This document shows, piece after piece, positions 48,548 to 58,003 of a stretch of DNA of 64,000 nucleotides (positions are counted from its first letter, which is position 1; every line of letters begins with the position of its first letter). Below the pieces are notes generated by a model that was not told the origin of the DNA, made no database searches, and saw only the letters and a program-made list of their open reading frames with translations. The stretch comes from Ruminococcaceae bacterium UBA5406 (GTDB lineage Bacteria; Bacillota; Clostridia; Oscillospirales; Acutalibacteraceae), in NCBI GenBank assembly GCA_002407675.1, contig DHNW01000007.1, positions 136,374-200,373 of the forward strand, written 5' to 3'. The position numbers and the translations under genes are program-made.

Positions 48548-49825
48548 TTACCGATAGATAATATCTTCCCGCGAAGGCCCATTGGAAACGATCCGGATGG
48601 GGACGCCGATCCCCTTTTCCACAAACTCGACATACCGTTTGGCGTTTTCCGGCAAATCCTCATACTTTCGGATTCCCCGGATATCGCACTTCCATCCCGG
48701 AAGTTTCTGGTACACCGGCTTGCACCGTTTCAGCTCTACGGTAGTCGGGAAAGAATCAATCTGCTTCCCGTCCAGCTCATAAGCTACACAGACCGGAATC
48801 TCATCCAGATAGCCGAGGGCGTCCAAAACGGTCAGCGCAGCGCAGGTTGCACCCTGCACACGGCAGCCGTACCGAGAAGCGACAAGGTCAAGCCAGCCCA
48901 TCCGGCGCGGACGGCCCGTTGTGGCGCCGAATTCGCCGCCGTCGCCGCCCCTGCGGCGGAGTTCGTCGGCTTCTTTCCCGAAAATCTCACTGACAAACTC
49001 CCCTGCGCCCACAGCGCTGGAGTAAGCTTTTACTACGGCAATAATATTTTTAATCTCATAGGGAGGAATCCCTGTGCTGACTGCACCGTACGCTGCTAGA
49101 GTATTCGAAGATGTCACCATGGGGTAAATTCCAAAATCCGGGTCTTTCAACGCCCCCAGCTGACCTTCCAGAAGGATATTTTTGCCTTCTTTGACCGCAC
49201 TGGATAGATACTCGTAGGTATCCGCGACATACGGAGCCAACATCTCTTTGTACTCCATCAATTTCTGATAAATCTGGTCTGCGGAAAGTTTCGGCTGATG
49301 ATACAAATGTTCATACAGAACATTTTTCAGGGTAACAACACGGTCGATCTTTTCGCGCAGATAGTCTTCGTCAGCAAACAGCTCACTGACCTGAAAACCG
49401 ATCTTGGCGAATTTATCAGAATAGAACGGTGCAATGCCGGACCGCGTAGAGCCAAACGAATGCGAGGAAAGCCGGGCTTCCTCATAGGAATCCAGCTGAA
49501 CATGATACGGCATTAAGATCTGCGTCCGGTTGGAAACCATGAGCTTCGGCTTCGGGACACCGCGCTCCAGCAGGCCGTTCAGTTCCTGGATAAATTTTTC
49601 AGGATTCAGCGCAACCCCGTTGCTGATAATATTGGTGATATGGCTGTGAAAAACACCGGACGGGAGCTGATGCAGGGCAAATTTCCCATATTCATTGACA
49701 ATGGTGTGACCCGCATTGTATCCGCCCTGAAAACGTACGACTATATCGGATTTGGCAGCTTCAACATCGGTAATTTTTCCTTTGCCTTCGTCGCCCCAGT
49801 CCGCTCCAACAATAGCTGTTATCAT
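48548..49825 (-). CDS. purA: Adenylosuccinate synthetase
   Basis: A 425-residue GTP-dependent enzyme joining IMP and aspartate, first step to AMP. VGADWGDEGKGKITD holds the phosphate-binding loop and catalytic Asp, GYNAGHTI the catalytic His, and TTGRPRRMGWLDL is diagnostic. ATG 49825 with GGAGTG is chosen. It follows purB by 137 bp with its own promoter. Confidence 0.97.
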   Translation of the reverse strand: MITAIVGADWGDEGKGKITDVEAAKSDIVVRFQGGYNAGHTIVNEYGKFALHQLPSGVFHSHITNIISNGVALNPEKFIQELNGLLERGVPKPKLMVSNRTQILMPYHVQLDSYEEARLSSHSFGSTRSGIAPFYSDKFAKIGFQVSELFADEDYLREKIDRVVTLKNVLYEHLYHQPKLSADQIYQKLMEYKEMLAPYVADTYEYLSSAVKEGKNILLEGQLGALKDPDFGIYPMVTSSNTLAAYGAVSTGIPPYEIKNIIAVVKAYSSAVGAGEFVSEIFGKEADELRRRGGDGGEFGATTGRPRRMGWLDLVASRYGCRVQGATCAALTVLDALGYLDEIPVCVAYELDGKQIDSFPTTVELKRCKPVYQKLPGWKCDIRGIRKYEDLPENAKRYVEFVEKGIGVPIRIVSNGPSREDIIYR

Positions 49826-49908
49826 GATTATAATCACTCCGCTGTGCCGCTATCGAACCTGCAAAACCGCCCTTGCGGCAAAATTAGGCGATTTTGAACA
49901 ACCGTTTA

Positions 49909-49937
49909 ATCATAACATAAATAAAGCCGAAACACAA
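49909..49937 (-). promoter_or_regulatory. Probable purA promoter
   Basis: On the minus strand TTGTGT (49932-49937), 17 nt and TATGAT (49909-49914). A GC-rich CCGCCC/GGCGG hairpin lies in the leader. No purine riboswitch is recognised. Confidence 0.5.
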
Positions 49938-49962
49938 ATTAAAATAAAACCTGTCAAAAAAA

Positions 49963-51399
49963 TCAGACACTGATATTTTCTTTCTCGTCCGCAACATCAC
50001 GGTACCGGCAAAGGACAGGCCTGACTTCTCCATCCAAAAATTCATCTGTCTGTTGTGGGGCCCGCCCTACAAAGTTTTCCGGCCGGACAATGCGGTTCAG
50101 TTCTTCGCGCGTTACGCCGAATGCGGAATCCGAGGCAATACGATCCAGAAGGTCATTTTTGCCGCCTTCCTCTTTCACGACACGGGCCGCCGCCATAGAA
50201 TGAACACGGATGCGCTCATGAAGTTTCTGGCGGTCGCCCCCGCGCTTGACCGCATCCATCAAAATATTCTCCGTTGCCATAAACGGCAGTTCGCTTTCCA
50301 GGTGGCTGCGGATCACTTTGGGGTACACCACCAGTCCATCCGCCACGTTGCCGTACAAGTTCAGGATCCCGTCCACAGCAAGGAACGCCTCCGGGATGCT
50401 GATGCGCTTGTTGGCCGAATCGTCAAGAGTGCGCTCAAACCACTGTGTTGCAGCGGTGATGCATGGATTCAGGCTGTCTACAATCACATACCGTGCAAGA
50501 GATGCTATGCGCTCGCTGCGCATGGGGTTGCGCTTGTATGCCATGGCAGACGAACCGATCTGGTTCTTCTCGAACGGCTCCTCCACTTCCTTCAGGTGCT
50601 GAAGAAGGCGGATATCGTTGGAAAATTTCGCCGCACTCTGTGCAACACCGCTCAGCACGGCCAGCACGCGGCTGTCCAGCTTGCGGGAATACGTCTGACC
50701 GGAAACAGCGTAGCATGCCTGAAAGCCCATCTTTTCCGCAATAATCCCGTCCAGGCGGCGGACCTTCTCCTGGTCGCCGTCAAACAGCTCGAGAAAGCTG
50801 GCCTGCGTGCCCGTTGTACCCTTGGAGCCGAGCAGTTTCATGCCGGAAAGAACATATTCCACATCTTCGAGATCCATCAGCAGATCCTGGATCCAGAGAG
50901 TGGACCGCTTCCCGACGGTCGTCGGCTGGGCCGGCTGAAAATGGGTGTAGGCAAGGGTGGGAAGATCTTTATATTTTTCGGCAAACCGGGAAAGGATGCG
51001 CACGGTGCCGACGATCTTGTCACGGACAAGCTGGAGCGCCTCCCGCATCAGGATAATATCCGTGTTATCACCGACATAGCAGGAAGTTGCGCCCAGATGG
51101 ATAATCGGCTCCGCTTTCGGGCACTGGACCCCAAAGGCATAAACATGCGACATTACGTCATGCCGCACAACCTTTTCACGCGCTTCGGCCACATCGTAAT
51201 TGATATCATCCTGATGGGCTTTCATCTCGTCGATCTGTTCCTGCGTAATTGCAAGCCCCAGTTCCTTTTCTGCTTCCGCAAGCGCAATCCAAAGCCGGCG
51301 CCAGGTGCGGAATTTTTTGTCCGGCGAAAAAACATGCTTCATTTTTTCGCCGGCATAGCGGGAGGAAAGCGGGGATTCATAGCTGTTCTTCAATTCCAT
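49963..51399 (-). CDS. purB: Adenylosuccinate lyase
   Basis: A 478-residue fumarase-superfamily enzyme acting twice in purine synthesis (SAICAR to AICAR, adenylosuccinate to AMP). The signature loop SSAMAYKRNPMRSE is near residue 290, and LGATSCYVGDNTD and THFQPAQPTT supply the catalytic His regions. It starts 12 nt after purF. Confidence 0.96.
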   Translation of the reverse strand: MELKNSYESPLSSRYAGEKMKHVFSPDKKFRTWRRLWIALAEAEKELGLAITQEQIDEMKAHQDDINYDVAEAREKVVRHDVMSHVYAFGVQCPKAEPIIHLGATSCYVGDNTDIILMREALQLVRDKIVGTVRILSRFAEKYKDLPTLAYTHFQPAQPTTVGKRSTLWIQDLLMDLEDVEYVLSGMKLLGSKGTTGTQASFLELFDGDQEKVRRLDGIIAEKMGFQACYAVSGQTYSRKLDSRVLAVLSGVAQSAAKFSNDIRLLQHLKEVEEPFEKNQIGSSAMAYKRNPMRSERIASLARYVIVDSLNPCITAATQWFERTLDDSANKRISIPEAFLAVDGILNLYGNVADGLVVYPKVIRSHLESELPFMATENILMDAVKRGGDRQKLHERIRVHSMAAARVVKEEGGKNDLLDRIASDSAFGVTREELNRIVRPENFVGRAPQQTDEFLDGEVRPVLCRYRDVADEKENISV

Positions 51400-51411
51400 G
51401 CCTCCGTTGGT

Positions 51412-52881
51412 TTACAGCCGCTTAATCGGCGTACAGTATTCATAGTCTTTCTGCGCAACCAGATAATCGGGGATCTCAGCCGGATAGTGTCCGGAAAAGC
51501 AGGCGTCACAGTAGCCTCCGCATTGCCCTCCGAGCATTTTCGGCAGGTTTTCCAGCCGCAGGAAATCAATGGAATCAGCATAGCTCATTTCTCCGATCTC
51601 CTCAACACTGTGATGGCAGGCAATCAGTTCATCTTTCGACGGGATATCCGTTCCGAAATAACAGGGCCACATGAACGGCGGCGAACTGATACGCAGGTGA
51701 ACTTCCTTTGCGCCGCACTCCTTCAGCATGGAAACGATGCGGGCACTTGTGGTTCCGCGGACAATGGAATCGTCCAGCATGATAACGCGCTTACCGCGCA
51801 CGGCGGTAGAAAGCGCGTTCAGTTTGATGCGGACGCTGCGTTCGCGTTCCGACTGATTCGGCTTGATGAACGTGCGGCCGATATAGGAATTCTTGACGAT
51901 CCCTTTCTGGTAGGGGATGCCCGATTCTTCACTATAGCCGATGGCGGCGTCAATGCCGGATTCCGGCACGCCGATCACCATATCGGCCTCCATGGGTTTC
52001 TGGCGCGCAAGAAGGCGGCCGGCCTCTTTACGCGCCTCATACACGCTGATCCCGTCGATCGTGCTGTCCGTGCGTGCAAAATAGATATATTCAAAGATGC
52101 AGAGAGATTTCTTCACGGAAACCGGGTCGTAAATGTTGCGCAGGCCGTTTTTGTCGGCAATTACAATCTCTCCCGGACGAACGTCGCGGACAAATTCCGC
52201 GCCGCAGGCGTCCAGCGCGCAGGTCTCCGAAGCGAAAACCCAGCAATTGCCGACTTTGCCGATGCACAGCGGACGGAACCCGTGCGGGTCGCGGAACGCA
52301 ATCAGCTTCTGGGGACTCATGACGACCATGGAATATGCCCCTTGGATCTTCGGCATCACACGGTGGATGGCCTCTTCAATAGACGGGGCATTCACGCGCT
52401 CGCGGGCAATCATGTAGGCGACGACTTCGGTGTCGATTGTCGTCTGGAAAATGCAGCCCTGCCGGGCCAGCTTCTGGTGAAGTTCATAGGCGTTAGTCAG
52501 GTTGCCGTTGTGTGCAATTGCCAATGTGCCCTTCACATAGCGCATAACCAGCGGCTGGGCGTTTTCGCGGACACTGGCACCGGCAGTGGAATACCGCACG
52601 TGCCCCACCGCCATCTGCCCGATCAGACGATCCAGCGTTTCATGGCTGAACACCTCGGAAACAAGGCCCATGTCTTTGGAGCAGGAAATAACACCGCGGT
52701 CGTTCACAGCAATTCCACAGCTTTCCTGCCCACGATGCTGGAGGGCCAGCAGTCCGTTGTAGGCGGCATACGCAGGATTTACGGAGCCGTCGGAATAAAT
52801 CCCGAAGACACCGCATTCCTCGTGAAGATGCCCTTCCTTTGCTCCGGAGACTCCCCGGCTGTGCATCCGTTCTCTTTTCAT
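51412..52881 (-). CDS. purF: Amidophosphoribosyltransferase
   Basis: A 489-residue first committed enzyme of purine synthesis. The 22-residue N-terminal propeptide ends before Cys23 (EECGVFG), the class II glutaminase nucleophile. The PRPP motif VIMLDDSIVRGTT is near 357. Cys residues in PPFMWPCYFG and GGYCDACFSG match the Bacillus-type Fe-S enzyme, implying oxygen sensitivity. Its start overlaps the purC stop by one base (TAATG). Confidence 0.96.
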   Translation of the reverse strand: MKRERMHSRGVSGAKEGHLHEECGVFGIYSDGSVNPAYAAYNGLLALQHRGQESCGIAVNDRGVISCSKDMGLVSEVFSHETLDRLIGQMAVGHVRYSTAGASVRENAQPLVMRYVKGTLAIAHNGNLTNAYELHQKLARQGCIFQTTIDTEVVAYMIARERVNAPSIEEAIHRVMPKIQGAYSMVVMSPQKLIAFRDPHGFRPLCIGKVGNCWVFASETCALDACGAEFVRDVRPGEIVIADKNGLRNIYDPVSVKKSLCIFEYIYFARTDSTIDGISVYEARKEAGRLLARQKPMEADMVIGVPESGIDAAIGYSEESGIPYQKGIVKNSYIGRTFIKPNQSERERSVRIKLNALSTAVRGKRVIMLDDSIVRGTTSARIVSMLKECGAKEVHLRISSPPFMWPCYFGTDIPSKDELIACHHSVEEIGEMSYADSIDFLRLENLPKMLGGQCGGYCDACFSGHYPAEIPDYLVAQKDYEYCTPIKRL

Positions 52882-53585
52882 TACAGGCCGATCCTCTTCA
52901 TAACTTCTTGATAGGCTTCCTCAACTCCGCCAAGGTCACGGCGGAAACGATCCTTATCCAGCTTTTCATGGGTATGGACATCCCAGAACCGACAGGTGTC
53001 CGGTGAGATTTCGTCCGCTAAAATGATTTTTCCGTGATAGCGGCCGAATTCCAGCTTAAAATCAATCAGCTCAATATTGGCTGAGAGGAAAAACTCGCAC
53101 AGGATTTTGTTGATCTTCATAGCCATCTCGGAAATCTGGTCAATTTCTTCTTTTGTGGCAAATCCGGCTGCCAGAATGTGGGTTTCATTGACCATAGGGT
53201 CACCCAGCTCGTCACTCTTATAGCAGAATTCCAGCACCGGGCACTTCAAGGCCGCGCCTTCTTCCATACCGAGGCGCTTTGCAAGGCTGCCGGCAGCCTT
53301 ATTGCGGACAATAACCTCCAGCGGGACGATCTGCACTTTTTTAACCAGTGTCTCGCGGTCGCTCAGCTGTTTGACAAAATGGGTAGGAATACCCTTTTTC
53401 TCCAGGAGCTGGAACAGGTAATTGGACATTTTGTTGTTGACAACACCCTTGCCGGTGATTGTCCCCTTCTTCAGTCCATTGAATGCTGTGGCGTCGTCCT
53501 TATAATCGACAATACAGAAATCGCTGTCATCCGTGGCAAAAACTTTTTTTGCCTTGCCTTCATAAAGCTGTTCTTTCTTTTGCAC
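52881..53585 (-). CDS. purC: Phosphoribosylaminoimidazole-succinocarboxamide synthase
   Basis: A 234-residue SAICAR synthetase. Hallmarks are LYEGKAKKVFAT at the start, VPLEVIVRNKAAGSLAKR and LIDFKLEFGR, with DEISPDTCRFWD. It uses ATP and aspartate. It starts the purCFB unit, 73 bp after carB. The short gap contains no clear terminator, so co-transcription with car is possible. Confidence 0.97.
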   Translation of the reverse strand: MQKKEQLYEGKAKKVFATDDSDFCIVDYKDDATAFNGLKKGTITGKGVVNNKMSNYLFQLLEKKGIPTHFVKQLSDRETLVKKVQIVPLEVIVRNKAAGSLAKRLGMEEGAALKCPVLEFCYKSDELGDPMVNETHILAAGFATKEEIDQISEMAMKINKILCEFFLSANIELIDFKLEFGRYHGKIILADEISPDTCRFWDVHTHEKLDKDRFRRDLGGVEEAYQEVMKRIGL

Positions 53586-53658
53586 TGTTTTTTCCCTCCG
53601 GTTTGATTCTGTTTCTCTTTTTATATTTTTATCCGGGCAAAAGGTGCCCGGCCGGGAA

Positions 53659-56600
53659 TCAGATAAAATTCAGGAATGAGGACACTTTGGTGATATCAAC
53701 AACGGAAAGCTGGGTGGTCTGCACATGGCGCGCACAGGTGAGAAAAGCGTTCGCGGTATCCAGTGAGGTAAGACAGGGGATGCCGGCTTCCACGGCGTTG
53801 CGGCGGATTTTATAGCCGTCACGGTGATGGGCAACGCCCTTGGACGGTGTGTTGATAACCAGATGAATTTTGCCGGAAATGATGTGGTCGAGAATATCCG
53901 GCTTTCCGGCGCCAATTTTGTGTAGCCGAATAGTGGGAATCCCGTGGTCGTTGAGGAAACCCGACGTTCCGGCCGTGGCAAAAATCGTCCAGCCGAGATC
54001 GTAAAGCCCCTGCGCAATCGGCAGGACTTCTTCTTTGTCGCTGTCCTTCACCGTAATAATCACGTTTCCTTTGTCGATTTTATGCACGCCCGCTCCATAA
54101 AATGCCTTGATGAGCGCTTCGTCGTAGGTCCTGGCGACGCCCAACACTTCACCGGTGGACTTCATTTCCGGCCCGAGATTCACATCCTGGCCGTACAGTT
54201 TTTCAAACGAAAAAACGGGCATTTTAACGGCTACTAAATTCCGTTCGCTCTGAAGGCCGTAATGATATCCCATTTCCGGCAGGGTTCTTCCAAAGAAAGT
54301 GCCCACGGCCAGCGGAACGATCGGGATGCCTGTCACCTTGCTGATGTAAGGCACCGTCCGGGAAGAACGCGGATTGGCTTCGATCACATAGACCTGATGA
54401 TCCTTCACGATATACTGCACATTCAGGAGGCCGACAACTTTGAGAGCCTTTGCCAGACGGCGCGTGAATTCGACGATCCGGTTCTGCATATCCTTTTCCA
54501 CACCGATCGCCGGATAGACCGAGATGCTGTCGCCCGAATGGATGCCCGCGCGCTCGATGTGCTGCATGATACCCGGGATCATGGTGTCGGTCCCGTCACA
54601 AACGGCATCCACCTCAACCTCGGTTCCCATAATGTACTTGTCAATCAGAATAGGGTGTTCCTGCGCAACGCGGTTGATAATTCCGATCTGTTCAATAATG
54701 TCCTGGTCTGAATAGGCGATCTGCATTCCCTGCCCGCCCAGCACATAAGACGGGCGAACCAGAACCGGATACCCAAGATCATGCGCGGCTTTGATGGCTT
54801 CGTCACAGGTAAATACCGTGCGGCCGGCGGCACGCGGAATTCCGCACTGGCTGAGGATTTCGTCAAACCGCTCGCGGTCTTCGGCGGCGTCAATGCTGTC
54901 GTAGGAACTGCCGAGAAGCGGGACGCCCATCTTTTCAATGTCTCCGGCCAGCTTAATAGCCGTCTGCCCGCCAAACTGCACTACGGCGCCGTCGGGCTTT
55001 TCCAACTGGACAATATGCCGCACGTCTTCTTCGGTGAGGGGTTCAAAGTACAGCTTGTCTGCCACGTCGAAATCCGTGCTGACGGTTTCAGGGTTGTTGT
55101 TGACGATAATGGTTTCATACCCCAGCTCTTTCAAAGCCCAGACGCTGTGGACAGAGCAGAAATCAAACTCGATCCCCTGCCCGATCCGGATCGGCCCGGA
55201 ACCGATAACCAGCACTTTTTTTCGGTCAGACTTCGGCTGCGACTCGTTCTGATCGGCGCCGTAGGTAGAATAGTAATACGGCGTTGCGGCCTCAAACTCC
55301 GCAGCACAGGTATCCACCATCTTATACACGGGATGGATAGCCCATCTGTCCTCCAGCGAACGGATTTCCTCCACGCTGATCCCAGAGAGGCTGGAAATGG
55401 TCTTATCGAGGAATTCCATTTCCTTAGCCTTCCGGAGAAGGGGCTCATCCAGAGGACCTTTTGCAATTGTTTTTTCCATCTCGATAATATTTTGGAATTT
55501 CTGCAGGAACCACAGGTCGATTTTTGTAATATCGTGAATCTTTTCTTTGGAAACACCGCGGCGCAGAGCCTCCGAAACCACCCAGAGCCGGCGGTCATCC
55601 ACCACGTGCAGCCGTTTTTCCAGGTCGGCGTCGGAAAGTTCCGAAAGCGTGCTGTCTATCAGGCTGTACGTATTCTGCTCCAGGCAGCGGACAGCCTTCA
55701 TCAGCGCTGCCTCAAACGTGGGGGCAATGCCCATCACTTCGCCCGTCGCCTTCATCTGCGTGCCGAGGATGCGGCGCGCGTGGATGAATTTATCAAACGG
55801 CCAGCGCGGGATTTTGACAACGCAGTAATCCAGCGTAGGCTCAAAACAGGCGTAAGTCTTTTTCGTGATGGCATTCGGGATTTCGTCCAGCGTATAGCCG
55901 AGCGCGATCTTGGAGGCTACTTTGGCAATCGGGTAACCCGTTGCCTTGGAAGCCAGCGCAGACGAGCGGCTGACACGCGGGTTGACCTCGATCACAACGT
56001 ACTCGAAGCTGTCCGGGTTCAAGGCAAGCTGCACGTTGCACCCGCCTTCGACCTTCAGCTCCTGGATGATATTCAGGGAAGCGCTGCGCAGCATCTGAAG
56101 CTCTTTGTCCCCCAGCGTCTGGCACGGCGCCACCACAATGGAATCTCCCGTATGGACACCCACAGGATCGATATTTTCCATATTGCAGACGGTGATGCAG
56201 TTTCCGTTGTGGTCGCGCATCACCTCGTACTCGATTTCCTTCCAGCCGGCAATGCTGCGCTCAATCAGTACCTGATGCACGCGGCTGCGGTGCAGTCCGA
56301 CGGCTGCAATATCCCGAAGTTCCTCTTCGTTGTTGGCAAAGCCGCCGCCGCTTCCGCCGAGCGTATATGCCGGGCGCACGACAACCGGATATCCAATGGT
56401 CTTTGCCGCTTTAACACAGTCTTCTAGGTTTTCTGCGATCACGCTGCGGGCGACCGGCTCGCCGATCCGTTCCATGGCTTCTTTGAACAGCTCGCGGTCT
56501 TCCGCCATCCGGATGGTGTCGGCGCTGGTGCCGATCATCTCCACATGGTTTTCCTTTAGAAACCCGGACTCCTCCAGTTCCACCGCAAGATTCAGGGCGT

Positions 56601-56880
56601 TCTGCCCACCCAGGGTGGGAAGGATGCTGTCCGGGTGTTCCTTTAAAATCACTTTCTTGACGGTTTCAACGGTCAGCGGTTCAATATAGACCTTGTCCGC
56701 GATTTGGCGGTCGGTCATAATGGTAGCCGGGTTAGAGTTGATCAGGATGACCTCGATCCCCTCTTCGCGCAGCGCGCGGCAGGCCTGCGTGCCCGCATAG
56801 TCAAACTCGGCGGCCTGCCCGATAATGATCGGGCCGGAACCAATGATGATAACTTTTTTAATGTCGCTCCGTTTGCTCAC
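53659..56880 (-). CDS. carB: Carbamoyl-phosphate synthase large subunit
   Basis: A 1073-residue enzyme with duplicated ATP-grasp halves (GSGPIIIGQAAEFDYAGTQA near 13 and GSGPIRIGQGIEFDFCSVHS near 560) and a C-terminal allosteric MGS domain (SFLNFI end). It makes carbamoyl phosphate from bicarbonate, ATP and ammonia delivered by CarA. It overlaps carA by 4 nt. Confidence 0.98.
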   Translation of the reverse strand: MSKRSDIKKVIIIGSGPIIIGQAAEFDYAGTQACRALREEGIEVILINSNPATIMTDRQIADKVYIEPLTVETVKKVILKEHPDSILPTLGGQNALNLAVELEESGFLKENHVEMIGTSADTIRMAEDRELFKEAMERIGEPVARSVIAENLEDCVKAAKTIGYPVVVRPAYTLGGSGGGFANNEEELRDIAAVGLHRSRVHQVLIERSIAGWKEIEYEVMRDHNGNCITVCNMENIDPVGVHTGDSIVVAPCQTLGDKELQMLRSASLNIIQELKVEGGCNVQLALNPDSFEYVVIEVNPRVSRSSALASKATGYPIAKVASKIALGYTLDEIPNAITKKTYACFEPTLDYCVVKIPRWPFDKFIHARRILGTQMKATGEVMGIAPTFEAALMKAVRCLEQNTYSLIDSTLSELSDADLEKRLHVVDDRRLWVVSEALRRGVSKEKIHDITKIDLWFLQKFQNIIEMEKTIAKGPLDEPLLRKAKEMEFLDKTISSLSGISVEEIRSLEDRWAIHPVYKMVDTCAAEFEAATPYYYSTYGADQNESQPKSDRKKVLVIGSGPIRIGQGIEFDFCSVHSVWALKELGYETIIVNNNPETVSTDFDVADKLYFEPLTEEDVRHIVQLEKPDGAVVQFGGQTAIKLAGDIEKMGVPLLGSSYDSIDAAEDRERFDEILSQCGIPRAAGRTVFTCDEAIKAAHDLGYPVLVRPSYVLGGQGMQIAYSDQDIIEQIGIINRVAQEHPILIDKYIMGTEVEVDAVCDGTDTMIPGIMQHIERAGIHSGDSISVYPAIGVEKDMQNRIVEFTRRLAKALKVVGLLNVQYIVKDHQVYVIEANPRSSRTVPYISKVTGIPIVPLAVGTFFGRTLPEMGYHYGLQSERNLVAVKMPVFSFEKLYGQDVNLGPEMKSTGEVLGVARTYDEALIKAFYGAGVHKIDKGNVIITVKDSDKEEVLPIAQGLYDLGWTIFATAGTSGFLNDHGIPTIRLHKIGAGKPDILDHIISGKIHLVINTPSKGVAHHRDGYKIRRNAVEAGIPCLTSLDTANAFLTCARHVQTTQLSVVDITKVSSFLNFI

Positions 56881-57953
56881 AGCCGGTCCCCTCCCATCAG
56901 GCTGATAAATCTGTCGAACAGAAAGCCGGTGTCCAGCGGCCCGGGCGAGGCTTCCGGATGGAACTGCACCGAGAAGACACGTCCGTTTTTATAATTCAGC
57001 CCTTCAATGCTCCTGTCGTTCATGCTGACGAAACTGACGTCCGCTACGGAAGGATCAACGGTCTTTCTGTCCACCACATAACCGTGGTTCTGAGACGTGA
57101 TATAGACACGGTTCTTTGCCAGCTCTTTGACCGGATGGTTAATTCCGCGGTGGCCGTATTTCAGCTTGTACGTGTCAAACCCCTGCGCCAGGGCCATCAA
57201 CTGATGGCCGAGACAGATGGCAAACGTAGGCACTCCGCTTGCATAGACACGCTTCAGCTCTGTGATCTCCTTTTGGCAGTCTTTCGGATCGCCGGGGCCG
57301 TTTGTCAGCATGACACCGTCCGGCGAAAAGGACATCAGATCCTCCAGCGTGGCATCGTGCGGAAAACGTTTGACCGTACAGCCGCGGGAAACCAGGGAAC
57401 GGATAATATTGTTCTTTGCGCCGTAATCAACCAGTGAAACTTTTACAGGGCCGTCGCCGTAAACGCGGGGTCCCCGGCAGCTGACCAGCGGAACGGCCGG
57501 CTCCATGCGGAAGCCCGCAATCTTCTTTTTCATGGCATCCCGGTCAACGGAATCCCCATAGGCAACCATTCCGCGCATTGTCCCATTCTCGCGCAAAACC
57601 CGGGTGACGGCGCGGGTATCCACACCTGCCATCCCGGGAATATGGTTGTCCTTTAAAAATGTATTGAGATCAACATCGCTGCGGAAATTGCTTGGAATTT
57701 CCGAAATGCGGTGGACAATGTAAGCCGAAAGCCAGGGGCGGACGGATTCCACGTCGTCGTAGCAAACGCCGTAATTGCCGATAAGCGGGCAGGTCATGAC
57801 AACGCCCTGCCCCGCATAGGAAGGATCCGTCAGCAGCTCGGTATAGCCGCACATTGCACTGTTAAACACTACTTCGCAGAGGGTGTCGTGTTCGTCGCCG
57901 AACCCCGTCCCTTCAAAGCACATGCCGTTTTCCAGCATCAGGAATGCTTTCAT
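56877..57953 (-). CDS. carA: Carbamoyl-phosphate synthase small subunit
   Basis: A 358-residue glutaminase subunit. AFLMLENGMCFEGTGFGD and NSAMCGYTELLTDPSY form the N-terminal CarA-specific domain. FAICLGHQLMALA holds the catalytic Cys and QFHPEASPGP the His. ATG 57953 with GGTGAAT is chosen over a start 5 codons earlier. It couples to carB. Confidence 0.97.
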   Translation of the reverse strand: MKAFLMLENGMCFEGTGFGDEHDTLCEVVFNSAMCGYTELLTDPSYAGQGVVMTCPLIGNYGVCYDDVESVRPWLSAYIVHRISEIPSNFRSDVDLNTFLKDNHIPGMAGVDTRAVTRVLRENGTMRGMVAYGDSVDRDAMKKKIAGFRMEPAVPLVSCRGPRVYGDGPVKVSLVDYGAKNNIIRSLVSRGCTVKRFPHDATLEDLMSFSPDGVMLTNGPGDPKDCQKEITELKRVYASGVPTFAICLGHQLMALAQGFDTYKLKYGHRGINHPVKELAKNRVYITSQNHGYVVDRKTVDPSVADVSFVSMNDRSIEGLNYKNGRVFSVQFHPEASPGPLDTGFLFDRFISLMGGDRL

Positions 57954-58003
57954 GAATTCACCAACCATCCTATCCTATTCAAACAGCCTGCGGAAGCACC
58001 CGA

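Noticed and set aside
50053..52911. A 952-codon open frame on the plus strand across purB and purF
   Set aside because: It is the antisense of two well-identified enzymes, has no ribosome site and matches no family; the codon bias of the real genes keeps the opposite frame open.
54781..56427. A 548-codon plus-strand frame opposite carB
   Set aside because: Antisense shadow of carB with no protein-like motifs.
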